Below, one piece after another: positions 9,122-16,996 of a DNA stretch of 64,000 bases. The DNA comes from Clostridium fungisolvens (GTDB lineage: Bacteria; Bacillota; Clostridia; Clostridiales; Clostridiaceae): contig NZ_BLZR01000001.1 of assembly GCF_014193895.1 (NCBI RefSeq), positions 1,860,001 to 1,924,000 on the forward strand, written 5' to 3'. The translations under genes and the position numbers were made by a program. The first letter of the stretch is position 1. Every line of letters starts with the position of its first letter. The notes under the pieces were generated by a model that made no database searches, was not told where the DNA came from, and saw only the letters and a program-made list of their open reading frames with translations.

Positions 9122-10843
9122 ATGAATCTAAACAGTCAATCTTTATTTTATCCACCACAGCCGGACAACCCTAATGATAATGATAGAAATTTTTTGTCCC
9201 AATATGCGTTGGGAGAAAGAGGAAGGGCTGTGGATTTTAGTTTTGTTAAGAGAATTATGTCTCCACCTGCACAGATAACAAACTATGCTAAACCAGGCGA
9301 ATTTAAGAATGTAAAAGTTGCTATATTAGGTGGTGGACTAGCTGGACTTGCCACAGCTTTTGAGTTAAGGAAAATAGGCTTTGATATTACAATTTACGAA
9401 GCTTTAGAAAACAGAGTTGGTGGAAGAGTATATACATACTACTTTAATGAACAGGAGAATTTGTATCATGAATTTGGGCCAATGAGAATACCTGTTACTC
9501 ATGAAACAGTATGGCATTATCTAAATTTATTCAAGCTACCAACTAGACCTTTTATACAATATAGCGAAAATAGCTTTATATATTATAGAAATGCACGAGC
9601 TAGAAATGATCGGAACGGCGCTAGTGTTATGAAAAATATTTATCCTAAATTTGACCTGAAGCCGAATGAACGGAATACAAACTGGCAGAGATTGCAGGAA
9701 ATTGCTTTAGATAGTCATTTGCTTTATGCGTCACCTGAAGTAAGAGCTGAAACCATAGAAGTGAAGCCTTATTATAATGAAAGAACTCTTATGTGGAGTG
9801 ATAACTCTGGTATGAAGATGATGGAGTCCACCGGATTAAGTCAAGAAGCAATATCATTAGTTTCAAACTTTTCTTCTTTACTTTATGGAAATCTATATAA
9901 TAGTTATATAGATTTTATTGAAGAAAGTTATCCAGCAGATCTCGCTTACTTGTATGAGATTCCTGGTGGGATGGTAAATTTTCCGAAGGCATTTATAAAA
10001 TCTTTTAATGACCAAAATCCAACAAAAGAGTATCCTGATATAGATAAAGCAGCGCTTGGCAAGGTAGAATATAAAGCCGGCTGCTGGGTTAAAGAGATAG
10101 GCTTCGATAATTTAAGTCAAAATGTAGTCATAGAGTATGAAGACACAAAGCTTAAAGACAATTTGAAAGAAAAATTTGATTATGTAGTATGTGCCATTCC
10201 ATTCTCATCCCTAAGAAATGTTAACATTAATCCATTGTTTAGCAATCTGAAAATGAGAGCAATTCGAGAAGTTCATTATACTCCATCACAGAGAACTCTG
10301 CTTTTATGTAAGGAGAGATTCTGGGAAAAGCAAGGTATTGTTGGAGGGGGATCCTTTACTGATATGCCAATTGCATCAATTTGGTATCCTTCAGATCATG
10401 CTAAATACATTAATAGTTCTAATAATAATGGAAACCAACTTAATAATCTTCCATCAAACGAGCCAGGAGTACTCTTAAGTTCATATAATTTCGGTCTGGA
10501 TGCTATTCGGTTTAGCAATCTTCCCGAAGAAAAACTTTTTAGCGAGCTGAAAAGAGAAATTGAAATGGTACATGGACTGTCTGTGGGGTATCTTGATAAT
10601 ATAATTGAGGAACATAAGACAGTTTCTTGGGATAAAGAACCATCATTTAGAGGGGCGCTAACCTTTTTTCAACCTGAACAAAAGAGACTGTTTTCATATG
10701 CAATGACTCTTCCTGAGTATAACAACAGAGTATTTTTCGCCGGAGAACATATATCTGCAGTTCACAGATGGATGCAAGGAGCTTTGCAAAGTGGAATGAA
10801 GGCTGCCAACGATTTAACCATATCCTGCAAAATGCATGGATGA
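9122..10843 (+). CDS. FAD-dependent amine oxidase (flavin monoamine / L-amino acid oxidase family)
   Basis: A leader of about 65 residues precedes the dinucleotide-binding motif VAILGGGLAGLATAFEL and the following acidic residue in IYEALENRVGGRV, the classic amine oxidase start. HEFGPMRIP matches the substrate-domain GPMRxP motif of L-amino acid oxidases and bacterial lysine/phenylalanine/tryptophan monooxygenases. The C-terminal FAD motif is RVFFAGEHISAVHRWMQGALQSG. At 573 residues it is near family length. It would oxidise an amine or amino acid; the usual acceptor is O2, which is notable in a presumed anaerobe. No signal peptide is seen. It has its own terminator. Confidence 0.85.
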   Translation: MNLNSQSLFYPPQPDNPNDNDRNFLSQYALGERGRAVDFSFVKRIMSPPAQITNYAKPGEFKNVKVAILGGGLAGLATAFELRKIGFDITIYEALENRVGGRVYTYYFNEQENLYHEFGPMRIPVTHETVWHYLNLFKLPTRPFIQYSENSFIYYRNARARNDRNGASVMKNIYPKFDLKPNERNTNWQRLQEIALDSHLLYASPEVRAETIEVKPYYNERTLMWSDNSGMKMMESTGLSQEAISLVSNFSSLLYGNLYNSYIDFIEESYPADLAYLYEIPGGMVNFPKAFIKSFNDQNPTKEYPDIDKAALGKVEYKAGCWVKEIGFDNLSQNVVIEYEDTKLKDNLKEKFDYVVCAIPFSSLRNVNINPLFSNLKMRAIREVHYTPSQRTLLLCKERFWEKQGIVGGGSFTDMPIASIWYPSDHAKYINSSNNNGNQLNNLPSNEPGVLLSSYNFGLDAIRFSNLPEEKLFSELKREIEMVHGLSVGYLDNIIEEHKTVSWDKEPSFRGALTFFQPEQKRLFSYAMTLPEYNNRVFFAGEHISAVHRWMQGALQSGMKAANDLTISCKMHG

Positions 10844-10865
10844 TGAATGGAATATTTCAATTTTT

Positions 10866-10907
10866 AAGCAATTAATACTATTTTAGTATCAATTGCTTGT
10901 TTTTTTT
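10866..10907 (+). terminator. Intrinsic terminator after the amine oxidase gene
   Basis: Stem AAGCAATTAATAC / GTATCAATTGCTT (one mismatch) followed by a run of eight T. Confidence 0.9.
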
Positions 10908-11151
10908 GTAGGATTTATTCTAAATAATTGCTACAAAATTTTATTAGAATAGTCTATTATGTACATGCTGATTTGAAATTTACATAATATTTTGTGTTAA
11001 AAATTTGATAATTGAAAAAGTAAGTGTATTGTTTTTGCAATTATCTTAAATTAATTAGTGAATTAATTCCTCCTTAAAAATTCATAAAGATACAACTATT
11101 TTGAAACCGTGTTATAATCATCTGGGGGCAAAATTAAAGGAGGCACATCTT

Positions 11152-13071
11152 ATGGATAAAAAGTTATCAAAAGATGCATATGGTGGCGTAGCTGGTAAAG
11201 ACTATGTTCCTTATATTTCTACTGGATCTAAGTCTGGTGGAAACGTTGTAGTATTAACAATCGGTATTATATTAGCAGTTTTATTCGCAGCATCAACTGC
11301 CTATTCAGGCATGAAATCAGGTCTTACAGTTGCTGCAGGTATACCTGGATCTATAATAGGATCTGGTTTTATAGCTGCATTCGCTAAGAAAAAAGGTATA
11401 CTAGGTAAAAACTTAGTACAAGGTATGGCAAGTGGTGGAGAATCAGTTGCTAGTGGTGTAATTTTCGTGTTACCTGCAATTCTTTTAATAGGAGCTAAAG
11501 TTAGTTTCATTGAAGGTTTTGCAGTGGGAGCAGCTGGAGTTTTATTCGGTCTTGGAATAGCTTCACTTGTTTACAACTACTTAATCGTTGAAGAACACGG
11601 TAAATTAATGTATCCAGAATCAATGGCTATATCTGAAACACTTGTTGCTTCAGAAGGTGCTGGGGATTCAATGAAGTTTATGGGGATTGGTTTTGGAATA
11701 GGTGGAGTTATAACTGTTATAACTAGCTCATTCTTAAACTTAGTTAATAATGTTGTAAGTTATGTAAATGAAACTTTTTACAAGTGGAGATTTGAAATTG
11801 AAGTAAACCCTCTATTATTAGGTATTGGATTCATAGTTGGTATGGAAGTTTCTGTAACAATGTTTGCAGGAGCATTATTATCTAACTTTGGTATCATGCC
11901 ATTAATAGGTTATTTTGCTGGACTTGGAAAAGATGGCGTAAATGTGTGGAATAATCCTCATGTTGCTATAAACGCTATGCAAGTTAAGAATATTGCTGGT
12001 AGCTATGTAAAATACATCGGAGCTGGTATGATGCTTTCTGGTGGTATAATAGGTGCTATTAAGCTTATTCCTACTATAGTTTCTTCTATAAAAGAAACTC
12101 TTAATGCTAAAGGTTCAAAGGGTGGTAATGGGTCATCTATTGCAAACATACTATTACTTGGTGGCATAGTATTAGGTTTTGTAGCTGGATTCATAGCATC
12201 TGGTGGTAATGTAGCAATGGCATTACTTGGAGCTGTTTTATCTTTATTCTTATCATTACTATTTGTAATAGTTTCTGGTCGTTTAACTGGTACTATAGGA
12301 ACTTCAAATCTTCCTGTATCAGGTATGACTATAGCTTCTATAGTTGTTGTAACATCTTTATTCGTTGCAATGGGATGGAAAGATGTTGCTAGCAATAAAG
12401 CTTTACTTTTATTTGGTACATTTATAGTTACTGCTATATCAGTAGCTGGTGGTTACTCACAATCACAAAAGGTTACTTATATAATAGGTGGAGACAAAAA
12501 AGAAATGGACAAGTACTTTGCTATAGCTGGAGTTCTTGGTGTTGCAGTAGTTGTTGGTACAATATTACTACTTTCAGGCCAACTTTCAATGACTGGAGAC
12601 AACGTTCCATTTGCATTACCACAAGCTAACTTAATGTCAACATTAACAGCTGGTATAATGTCAGGACAATTACCTTGGGTTATGATATTTGTTGGTGTTG
12701 TTATGGGATTGTTCTTATTCTTGTTAAACCTTCCTATAATGGCAATAGCTATAGGATTCTATTTACCAATATCTACAACTACAATAATATTAATTGGTGC
12801 ATTAGTTAGATTATTTGTAGAAAAGACTTCTAAGTCTGAAAAAGATAAGGAAGCTAAGGTTTCTAATGGTATAAGCTTATCTTCAGGACTTGTTGCTGGA
12901 GGTTCTATATTAGGACTTGTAGGTATAATATTCCAAGTATCAGGTCTTGTAAAAGGTACTGAACCAACAGGATTTGCTGGTACAAATGGAATGGCATTTA
13001 TAGTACTAGCTGCTTTAGTAATAGCTACTATAATACCTATAATGAAGAGCAAGGTAGATAATGCTAAATAA
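11152..13071 (+). CDS. OPT family oligopeptide/metal-chelate transporter
   Basis: A 639-residue polytopic membrane protein with about 14 to 16 hydrophobic segments and OPT-type features: GIPGSIIGSGFI after the first helix pair, YPESMAISETLVASEGAG, and repeated glycine-rich helices such as IGGVITVITSSFL. OPT proteins are proton-coupled importers of oligopeptides or metal chelates; the substrate is not visible. A longer frame begins at a TTG at 11101, but AAAGGAGG lies directly before the ATG at 11152, which is the evident start. Codon usage is highly biased (GGT, GCT, ATA), suggesting strong expression. Its 3' end overlaps the PqqD-like gene by 11 bases, so the two are likely coupled. Confidence 0.93.
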   Translation: MDKKLSKDAYGGVAGKDYVPYISTGSKSGGNVVVLTIGIILAVLFAASTAYSGMKSGLTVAAGIPGSIIGSGFIAAFAKKKGILGKNLVQGMASGGESVASGVIFVLPAILLIGAKVSFIEGFAVGAAGVLFGLGIASLVYNYLIVEEHGKLMYPESMAISETLVASEGAGDSMKFMGIGFGIGGVITVITSSFLNLVNNVVSYVNETFYKWRFEIEVNPLLLGIGFIVGMEVSVTMFAGALLSNFGIMPLIGYFAGLGKDGVNVWNNPHVAINAMQVKNIAGSYVKYIGAGMMLSGGIIGAIKLIPTIVSSIKETLNAKGSKGGNGSSIANILLLGGIVLGFVAGFIASGGNVAMALLGAVLSLFLSLLFVIVSGRLTGTIGTSNLPVSGMTIASIVVVTSLFVAMGWKDVASNKALLLFGTFIVTAISVAGGYSQSQKVTYIIGGDKKEMDKYFAIAGVLGVAVVVGTILLLSGQLSMTGDNVPFALPQANLMSTLTAGIMSGQLPWVMIFVGVVMGLFLFLLNLPIMAIAIGFYLPISTTTIILIGALVRLFVEKTSKSEKDKEAKVSNGISLSSGLVAGGSILGLVGIIFQVSGLVKGTEPTGFAGTNGMAFIVLAALVIATIIPIMKSKVDNAK

Positions 13072-13411
13072 TAATGAAGATGTATTAAACATAATATATA
13101 AAATATCTGACAATATAAAATATGAGGTTGATGAAGAAGGAATTGTAACTATAATGATAAGACAAGATCATAAAGTGCAAAATTTCTTTAGAAAACTTAA
13201 ATTCCGAATTCCAGAGTATAGAAAGCTTTCTCTAGATGAATATGGAAGTTGGATATTTTTACAGATAGATGGCAAGAAAAATGTGAAAGCTATTGGGGAA
13301 AGTTTAGAAACGAAGTATGGTGATAAGGTTCATCCACTTTATGAAAGATTATTGTTGTTTTTAAACCATATAGACACTAATTGCCACTATATAGAAAAAG
13401 TAAATTTATAA
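13061..13411 (+). CDS. PqqD-like (RiPP recognition element fold) protein
   Basis: The 116-residue protein has the PqqD pattern: an opening beta region with KFRIPEYRKLSLDEYGSWIFLQIDGKKNVKAIGESLETKYG, where a hydrophobic-W-IDG turn leads to helices ending LFLNHID. PqqD folds are small winged-helix peptide chaperones that usually hand precursor peptides to radical SAM enzymes. No radical SAM enzyme or precursor peptide is nearby; the partner is the overlapping OPT transporter. It may therefore bind the transported peptide, the transporter or a distant peptide; this is inference. The stop is followed by a weak hairpin and a stronger terminator. Confidence 0.75.
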   Translation: MLNNNEDVLNIIYKISDNIKYEVDEEGIVTIMIRQDHKVQNFFRKLKFRIPEYRKLSLDEYGSWIFLQIDGKKNVKAIGESLETKYGDKVHPLYERLLLFLNHIDTNCHYIEKVNL

Positions 13412-13496
13412 TATATTTGGTGGCACTTAATTTTAGGTGCCATCCACATATCTAGGTTTATACTAGTTGAAAATTTTATAATTTATTAGATAGTAG

Positions 13497-13534
13497 AAAA
13501 GCATTTTCCTAGTTAGGAGGATGCTTTTTTATTT
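13497..13534 (+). terminator. Intrinsic terminator of the OPT-PqqD operon
   Basis: AAAAGCATTTTCCT pairs with AGGAGGATGCTTTT (small internal mismatch) around the loop AGTT, followed by a T-rich stretch. A second hairpin (TGGCAC...GGTGCCA, 13421-13442) lies between it and the PqqD stop. Confidence 0.85.
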
Positions 13535-13590
13535 ATTGGAGTCATTCACGAAGGCAGCTCACCTCACAAAGTGTAATGAAAAAAGCTTGT

Positions 13591-13676
13591 TTTTTTCGTA
13601 GAAAGTTACAAAATTTTAGAGATAGTTAACCCTAAATTTTTCAAAAGTTTTAGAAGTTTTACTATTATTTTGTGAT
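13591..13676. repeat. Palindromic repeat family C, decayed copy 2
   Basis: Core similarity to other C copies: TAGAAAGTTACAAAATTTTAGAG...TTTTCAAAAGTTTTAGAAGTTTT. The terminal inverted repeat is lost. It fills most of the spacer before the VOC gene. Confidence 0.35.
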
Positions 13677-13790
13677 ACATCTTTATATGATCTTATGTAA
13701 AATACAATGCAAATGCAGAAAGATATATTGAAAAGACATTTTGATAAGAATATAATGGTTATCCAATAAAGTGTTTTAGGAGGAAAATAT

Positions 13791-14198
13791 ATGAGTATAA
13801 AAATGATTCACCATATATGTATTCAAACAGAAAAATATCAAGAGTCATTGGACTTCTATACGAGAATATTAGGTTTTCATATAGTTAATGAAACTTCCAA
13901 TTTTCATGGAAGAGCTTTTAATACATGGATGAAACTTGGCAGTTTTATGATAGAACTTCAAACGCCAAAGGAAGGTGAAGAATTCAATAAATGGTCTTCT
14001 TTAAATGCTGGACCAGTACATATGGCATTTATAGTTGATAATGTAGAAGAAGAATATGAAAGAATTAAATCTTTAGGATATAACGATTTTAAACTGAAGA
14101 ATGGTAAAGTAGTATATAAGGTACTTGGAGAAAATTTGTTTAAAATAAAGGCTCCAGAGGGAACAGAAATAGAGATGAGAGATACTGATATTGCATAA
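13791..14198 (+). CDS. VOC (glyoxalase/bleomycin-resistance fold) protein
   Basis: A 135-residue vicinal-oxygen-chelate protein with two beta-alpha-beta-beta-beta units: IHHICIQTEKYQESLDFY begins the first (H8 a likely metal ligand), FMIELQ supplies a glutamate, VHMAF a second histidine and TEIEMRD the final glutamate. All four metal-ligand positions appear filled, so a metal-dependent lyase, isomerase or dioxygenase role is possible; the substrate is unknown. RBS TAGGAGG precedes the ATG. It is monocistronic, followed by a terminator and repeats. Confidence 0.85.
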   Translation: MSIKMIHHICIQTEKYQESLDFYTRILGFHIVNETSNFHGRAFNTWMKLGSFMIELQTPKEGEEFNKWSSLNAGPVHMAFIVDNVEEEYERIKSLGYNDFKLKNGKVVYKVLGENLFKIKAPEGTEIEMRDTDIA

Positions 14199-14336
14199 AC
14201 TTATTATAAATGAATGACTGAGTCTGGATATATGAAATGTGATTTAATAGAGTATGCTAAAATAAACTATTGGTAGTATGCGTAATAGGCGTAGCATATT
14301 TATATGGGAAAATATGTAGTAAGTAATCATAAACAA

Positions 14337-14374
14337 AACCGTATGTTATATAATATAGCGTATGGTTTTATTAT
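14337..14374 (+). terminator. Probable terminator after the VOC gene
   Basis: AAACCGTATG pairs (with G-U pairs) with CGTATGGTTT, followed by TATTATAT. Confidence 0.5.
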
Positions 14375-14521
14375 ATATAAACTACTTCATATATAAATCT
14401 TATTTGGGACAGGTCTATCTAAAATTGAAAAATTTCAATCCGAAATCAATTTTCAAAACTCCTCTGTGTTCTGAGAGGAGAGTTTGAAAATACAAGTTAG
14501 AGTATGAAGTGGTTCATCTAT
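14375..14521. repeat. Palindromic repeat family A, enlarged copy
   Basis: Ends ATAAACTACTTCAT and ATGAAGTGGTTCATCT face each other. The centre has the family signature CAAAACTCCTCTG...CTGAGAGGAG. An extra 40 to 50 bases sit in the left arm compared with the 97-base copies. Confidence 0.65.
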
Positions 14522-14527
14522 ATATAA

Positions 14528-14623
14528 AGTTCCTAACTCAACTGTTAATTTATACATGCCCGAAAATCCCCAAAAGCCGAGATTTTAGAACAAGTATTAA
14601 TTAAGCTTCGATACAGGAACTCT
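14528..14623. repeat. Palindromic repeat family B, copy 1
   Basis: Ends AAGTTCCTAACTCAA and GATACAGGAACTCTT; inner arms ATTTATACATGCCCGAAAAT and a complementary AGTATTAATTAAG; centre CCCCAAAAGCCGAG. About 96 bases, directly beside the A copy. Same family at 15459, 46097 and 60249. Confidence 0.8.
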
Positions 14624-14675
14624 TAATAATATTAAAATTTTTATATACAAATTAATATTAAGGAAGTGTGTGGTT

Positions 14676-15209
14676 TTGATTAAGAGAAAGTATGCCAATA
14701 AACCAGATTGGACAAGAGTCTTAAAAAGAAAATTTACCACAAGATATTTTAAAAATGCTGATTTTGAAGGCTATGCATCAGTAACTTCTATACAAAAAGT
14801 AAGTAAACCATTAATAAAAAACATATTAGGGAAAGATTATTGTTTAGCGGATGATGGGTATATATGGCTTGAGATAATGCCTTTTAAAGGTAATTATTGT
14901 ATGACAACCATGTATGATCAGAATAAAGAAATAGTACAGTGGTATTTTGATATTACTAGAAAAAAGGGTCTTACTGAAGAAGGAATCCCATTTTTCGAAG
15001 ATCTATTTCTAGATGTTGTAGTATTACCTGATTCTAATGTCCTTCTACTTGATGAAATGGAACTTAAAGATGCACTTGATAAAGGTGAGATTACAGAACA
15101 AGAGTTTAATATGGCATATACGGAAGCTAAAGAAATCATGAAAAATATTGCAGTGGATGTAAATAAGTTATCAGATTTTAGCAATAAGTATTTAAAAGAA
15201 TTTTTTTAA
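14676..15209 (+). CDS. DUF402 family protein
   Basis: A 177-residue DUF402 protein: DDGYIWLEIMPFKGNYCMTTMYDQNKEIVQWYFDI is the core motif, then FFEDLFLDVVVLPD...LLDEMELKDALDKGEIT. Family members include nucleoside di/triphosphatases (Ntdp) and FomD, which hydrolyse phosphoanhydrides with a bound divalent metal; the aspartate-rich core is present, so a phosphohydrolase role is plausible. TTG at 14676 has AAGGAAG nine bases upstream; the GTG at 14670 is too close to it. A repeat pair lies just upstream in the likely leader. Confidence 0.8.
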   Translation: MIKRKYANKPDWTRVLKRKFTTRYFKNADFEGYASVTSIQKVSKPLIKNILGKDYCLADDGYIWLEIMPFKGNYCMTTMYDQNKEIVQWYFDITRKKGLTEEGIPFFEDLFLDVVVLPDSNVLLLDEMELKDALDKGEITEQEFNMAYTEAKEIMKNIAVDVNKLSDFSNKYLKEFF

Positions 15210-15275
15210 TGTAATGAAATTTATATGTAATTGAGTGATATATCTATAGATAAATATATAAATAAAGCAGTAAAA

Positions 15276-15316
15276 AATAGGGGAACCAAGTCATAATAGA
15301 CAAGGTTCTCTTTTGC
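15276..15316 (+). terminator. Probable terminator after the DUF402 gene
   Basis: GGGGAACC pairs with GGTTCTCT across a 16-base loop, followed by TTTT. Confidence 0.6.
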
Positions 15317-15400
15317 TATCTAGTAAAATATAAAATTTCTATGGTGGCTAAACCTAGATGTTTCAATAGTTTTAGAAGCTTCTTATGGCTATGAAGTAAA
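15311..15400. repeat. Palindromic repeat family C, copy 3
   Basis: CTATCTAGTAAAATATAAAATTT at the left and ATGGCTATGAAGTAAAA at the right, with the shared core GTGGCTAAACCTAGATGTTTCAATAGTTTTAG. It ends just before the MarR promoter. Confidence 0.6.
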
Positions 15401-15406
15401 AAGTAA

Positions 15407-15457
15407 GTTGAACTTTCAACTAAATTAGGATATATTATTAGTTGAAATTTCAACTAA
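15407..15457 (+). promoter_or_regulatory. Promoter of the MarR-YczE operon with two palindromic operators
   Basis: TTGAAC (15408-15413), a 17-base spacer and TATATT (15431-15436) form a good sigma-A promoter. GTTGAACTTTCAAC overlaps the -35 (15407-15420) and the perfect palindrome TTAGTTGAAATTTCAACTAA (15438-15457) lies directly downstream of the -10. Both share GTTGAA-N2-TTCAAC, the size and shape of a MarR operator, so the MarR protein encoded downstream very likely represses its own operon. Confidence 0.75.
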
Positions 15458-15458
15458 T

Positions 15459-15555
15459 AGGAGTTCCTATGTGGAAACTTAATTTATGCTTGTTCGAAAA
15501 TCACACACCCATTACTTTTAGCACGTATAAATCAATAGTTGAGCTAGAAACTCTA
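15459..15555. repeat. Palindromic repeat family B, copy 2 in the marR leader
   Basis: Ends AGGAGTTCCTATGTGGAAAC and AGTTGAGCTAGAAACTCTA with inner arms around TGCTTGTTCGAAAATC. The central hairpin is diverged. It lies between the MarR promoter and start codon, so it is transcribed as part of the 5' leader. Confidence 0.65.
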
Positions 15556-15580
15556 AAATTAACTGTTGTGAGGAAGTATA

Positions 15581-16018
15581 ATGAAAGAATTAGATTGTAG
15601 GGTATTACGATTTTTGGGAACCATATATAGGGCTACAAATTCCAAATCCGATTATAAATATAAGCAATTTGAACTACAAAAAGGACAATATATGTTCTTG
15701 ACTAGGATTTGTGAAAATCCAGGAATTAATTTTGTGGATTTATCAAATATGTTAAAGGTAGACAAAACTACAACTACAAAAGCAGTGCATAAGCTTATTG
15801 ATATTGGTTACTTAAATAAAGAACAAGATGAAAGAGATAAGAGAGAATATAAATTGAATCCGACTAAGAAAGGTTTAGAAGTATATGAATTTATACTTGA
15901 AGAAGAAAGAAGACAACTTGAGATATCCTTCAAAGGTTTTAGCGAGGAAGAAAAGAAGTTAGCTACGGAATTGATAAAAAGAATGAGCGAAAATATAGAA
16001 GAATATTGGATAAAATAA
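15581..16018 (+). CDS. MarR family transcriptional regulator
   Basis: A 145-residue winged-helix protein: LQKGQYMFLTRICENPGINFVDLSNMLKVDKTTTTKAVHKLIDIGYLNKEQDERDKREYKLNPTKKG contains the recognition helix and the wing DERDKR. Alpha-helical ends make the dimer. It probably represses the two-gene operon with the membrane protein downstream through the two operators at 15407-15457. The inducer is unknown. RBS GTGAGGAAG; the next gene starts 24 bases after its stop. Confidence 0.92.
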   Translation: MKELDCRVLRFLGTIYRATNSKSDYKYKQFELQKGQYMFLTRICENPGINFVDLSNMLKVDKTTTTKAVHKLIDIGYLNKEQDERDKREYKLNPTKKGLEVYEFILEEERRQLEISFKGFSEEEKKLATELIKRMSENIEEYWIK

Positions 16019-16042
16019 AGAACGAAGAATAGTGAGGAGAGC

Positions 16043-16702
16043 ATGAAAAATTTATTAGGTATGATATTAAGATTGACGCTAGGATTTTTTTTCTGTGCAG
16101 CGGGAACTGTAATGGCTTTAAATTCAAAGCTAGGTTTAAGTCCGTGGGATGTATTCCATCAAGGCTTAACAAATGTAATTGGCATAACTATTGGACAGGC
16201 TAGTATTTTAGTTGGAATAGTTGTAGTAATAATAGCAAGTATATTAGGAATTAAAGTTGGACTGGGAACTATTGCTAATATGATAGTGATTGGATGCTTC
16301 ATTGATTTAATAATATATACTAAGATCATACCAGTTTGCAATAATTTAGTTGCAGGAACATTGATGATGCTCGGTAGTCTGCTTGTAAGTGCCATAGGTA
16401 GTTATTTATACATAGGATGCGGAATGGGGTGTGGACCAAGGGATGGACTTATGATTGCATTAGTGAAGCTTACTGGCAAACCCATAAGCCTTATAAGGTT
16501 TTTTATTGAAATGGGTGCTTTAATAATTGGTTGGACATTAGGTGGTTTTGCTGGAGTGGGAACTTTTATAACAGCTTTTGCAGTAGGATATTGTGTTCAA
16601 ATAGTTTATAAAGTATTTAAATTTGATGTAAAATCACTAAATCATAGAAATATTAAACAAGGGGTAATATATATTAACCAGTGCTTATTAGGACAAAGCT
16701 AA
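16043..16702 (+). CDS. YczE/YitT-type membrane protein
   Basis: A 219-residue integral membrane protein with five to six hydrophobic segments, opening LRLTLGFFFCAAGTVMALNSKLGLSPWDVFHQGL and a second YIGCGMGCGPRDGLMIAL motif; this N/LGxxPWD and GPRDGL duplication is typical of the YczE/YyaS/YitT family. The family's function is unknown, possibly transport. It is cotranscribed with the MarR gene (AGTGAGGAG RBS, 24-base gap) and so may export or import the ligand that MarR senses; this is inference. Confidence 0.85.
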   Translation: MKNLLGMILRLTLGFFFCAAGTVMALNSKLGLSPWDVFHQGLTNVIGITIGQASILVGIVVVIIASILGIKVGLGTIANMIVIGCFIDLIIYTKIIPVCNNLVAGTLMMLGSLLVSAIGSYLYIGCGMGCGPRDGLMIALVKLTGKPISLIRFFIEMGALIIGWTLGGFAGVGTFITAFAVGYCVQIVYKVFKFDVKSLNHRNIKQGVIYINQCLLGQS

Positions 16703-16811
16703 TTATGAATATAGCATAGAAAAGCATACTACAAAAGATTATTTATGCATTTTGCAAGAAGATTACTAAGAATAGAATTTCAACAATAATCTTAGAATAT
16801 AGCTAAACTAT

Positions 16812-16847
16812 AAAACTCTTACCTAAATTGATAGGTAAGAGTTTTAT
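16812..16847 (+). terminator. Intrinsic terminator of the MarR-YczE operon
   Basis: Perfect stem AAAACTCTTACCT / AGGTAAGAGTTTT with loop AAATTGAT and T-rich tail. Confidence 0.9.
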
Positions 16848-16996
16848 CATATAGATATTTTCTTGTATTATAAATAAGAGTTGATATAGAATTGTGTTGA
16901 AATTAGGTTTTTGTAGCGCAATCCCATAAGACCACAACTATTATCAAAAGAAAATATTGCAGATGTGTTAATGTTTTGTAAAAGGAGGAATGACAA

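Noticed and set aside
12003..12395. Minus-strand frame of 130 codons inside the OPT transporter gene
   Set aside because: Shadow of a strongly biased coding frame on the plus strand; proline-rich nonsense with no RBS.
14375..15555. Repeated palindromes as a CRISPR array
   Set aside because: The units are palindromic, of different families, unequally spaced, and no unique spacers or cas genes exist.
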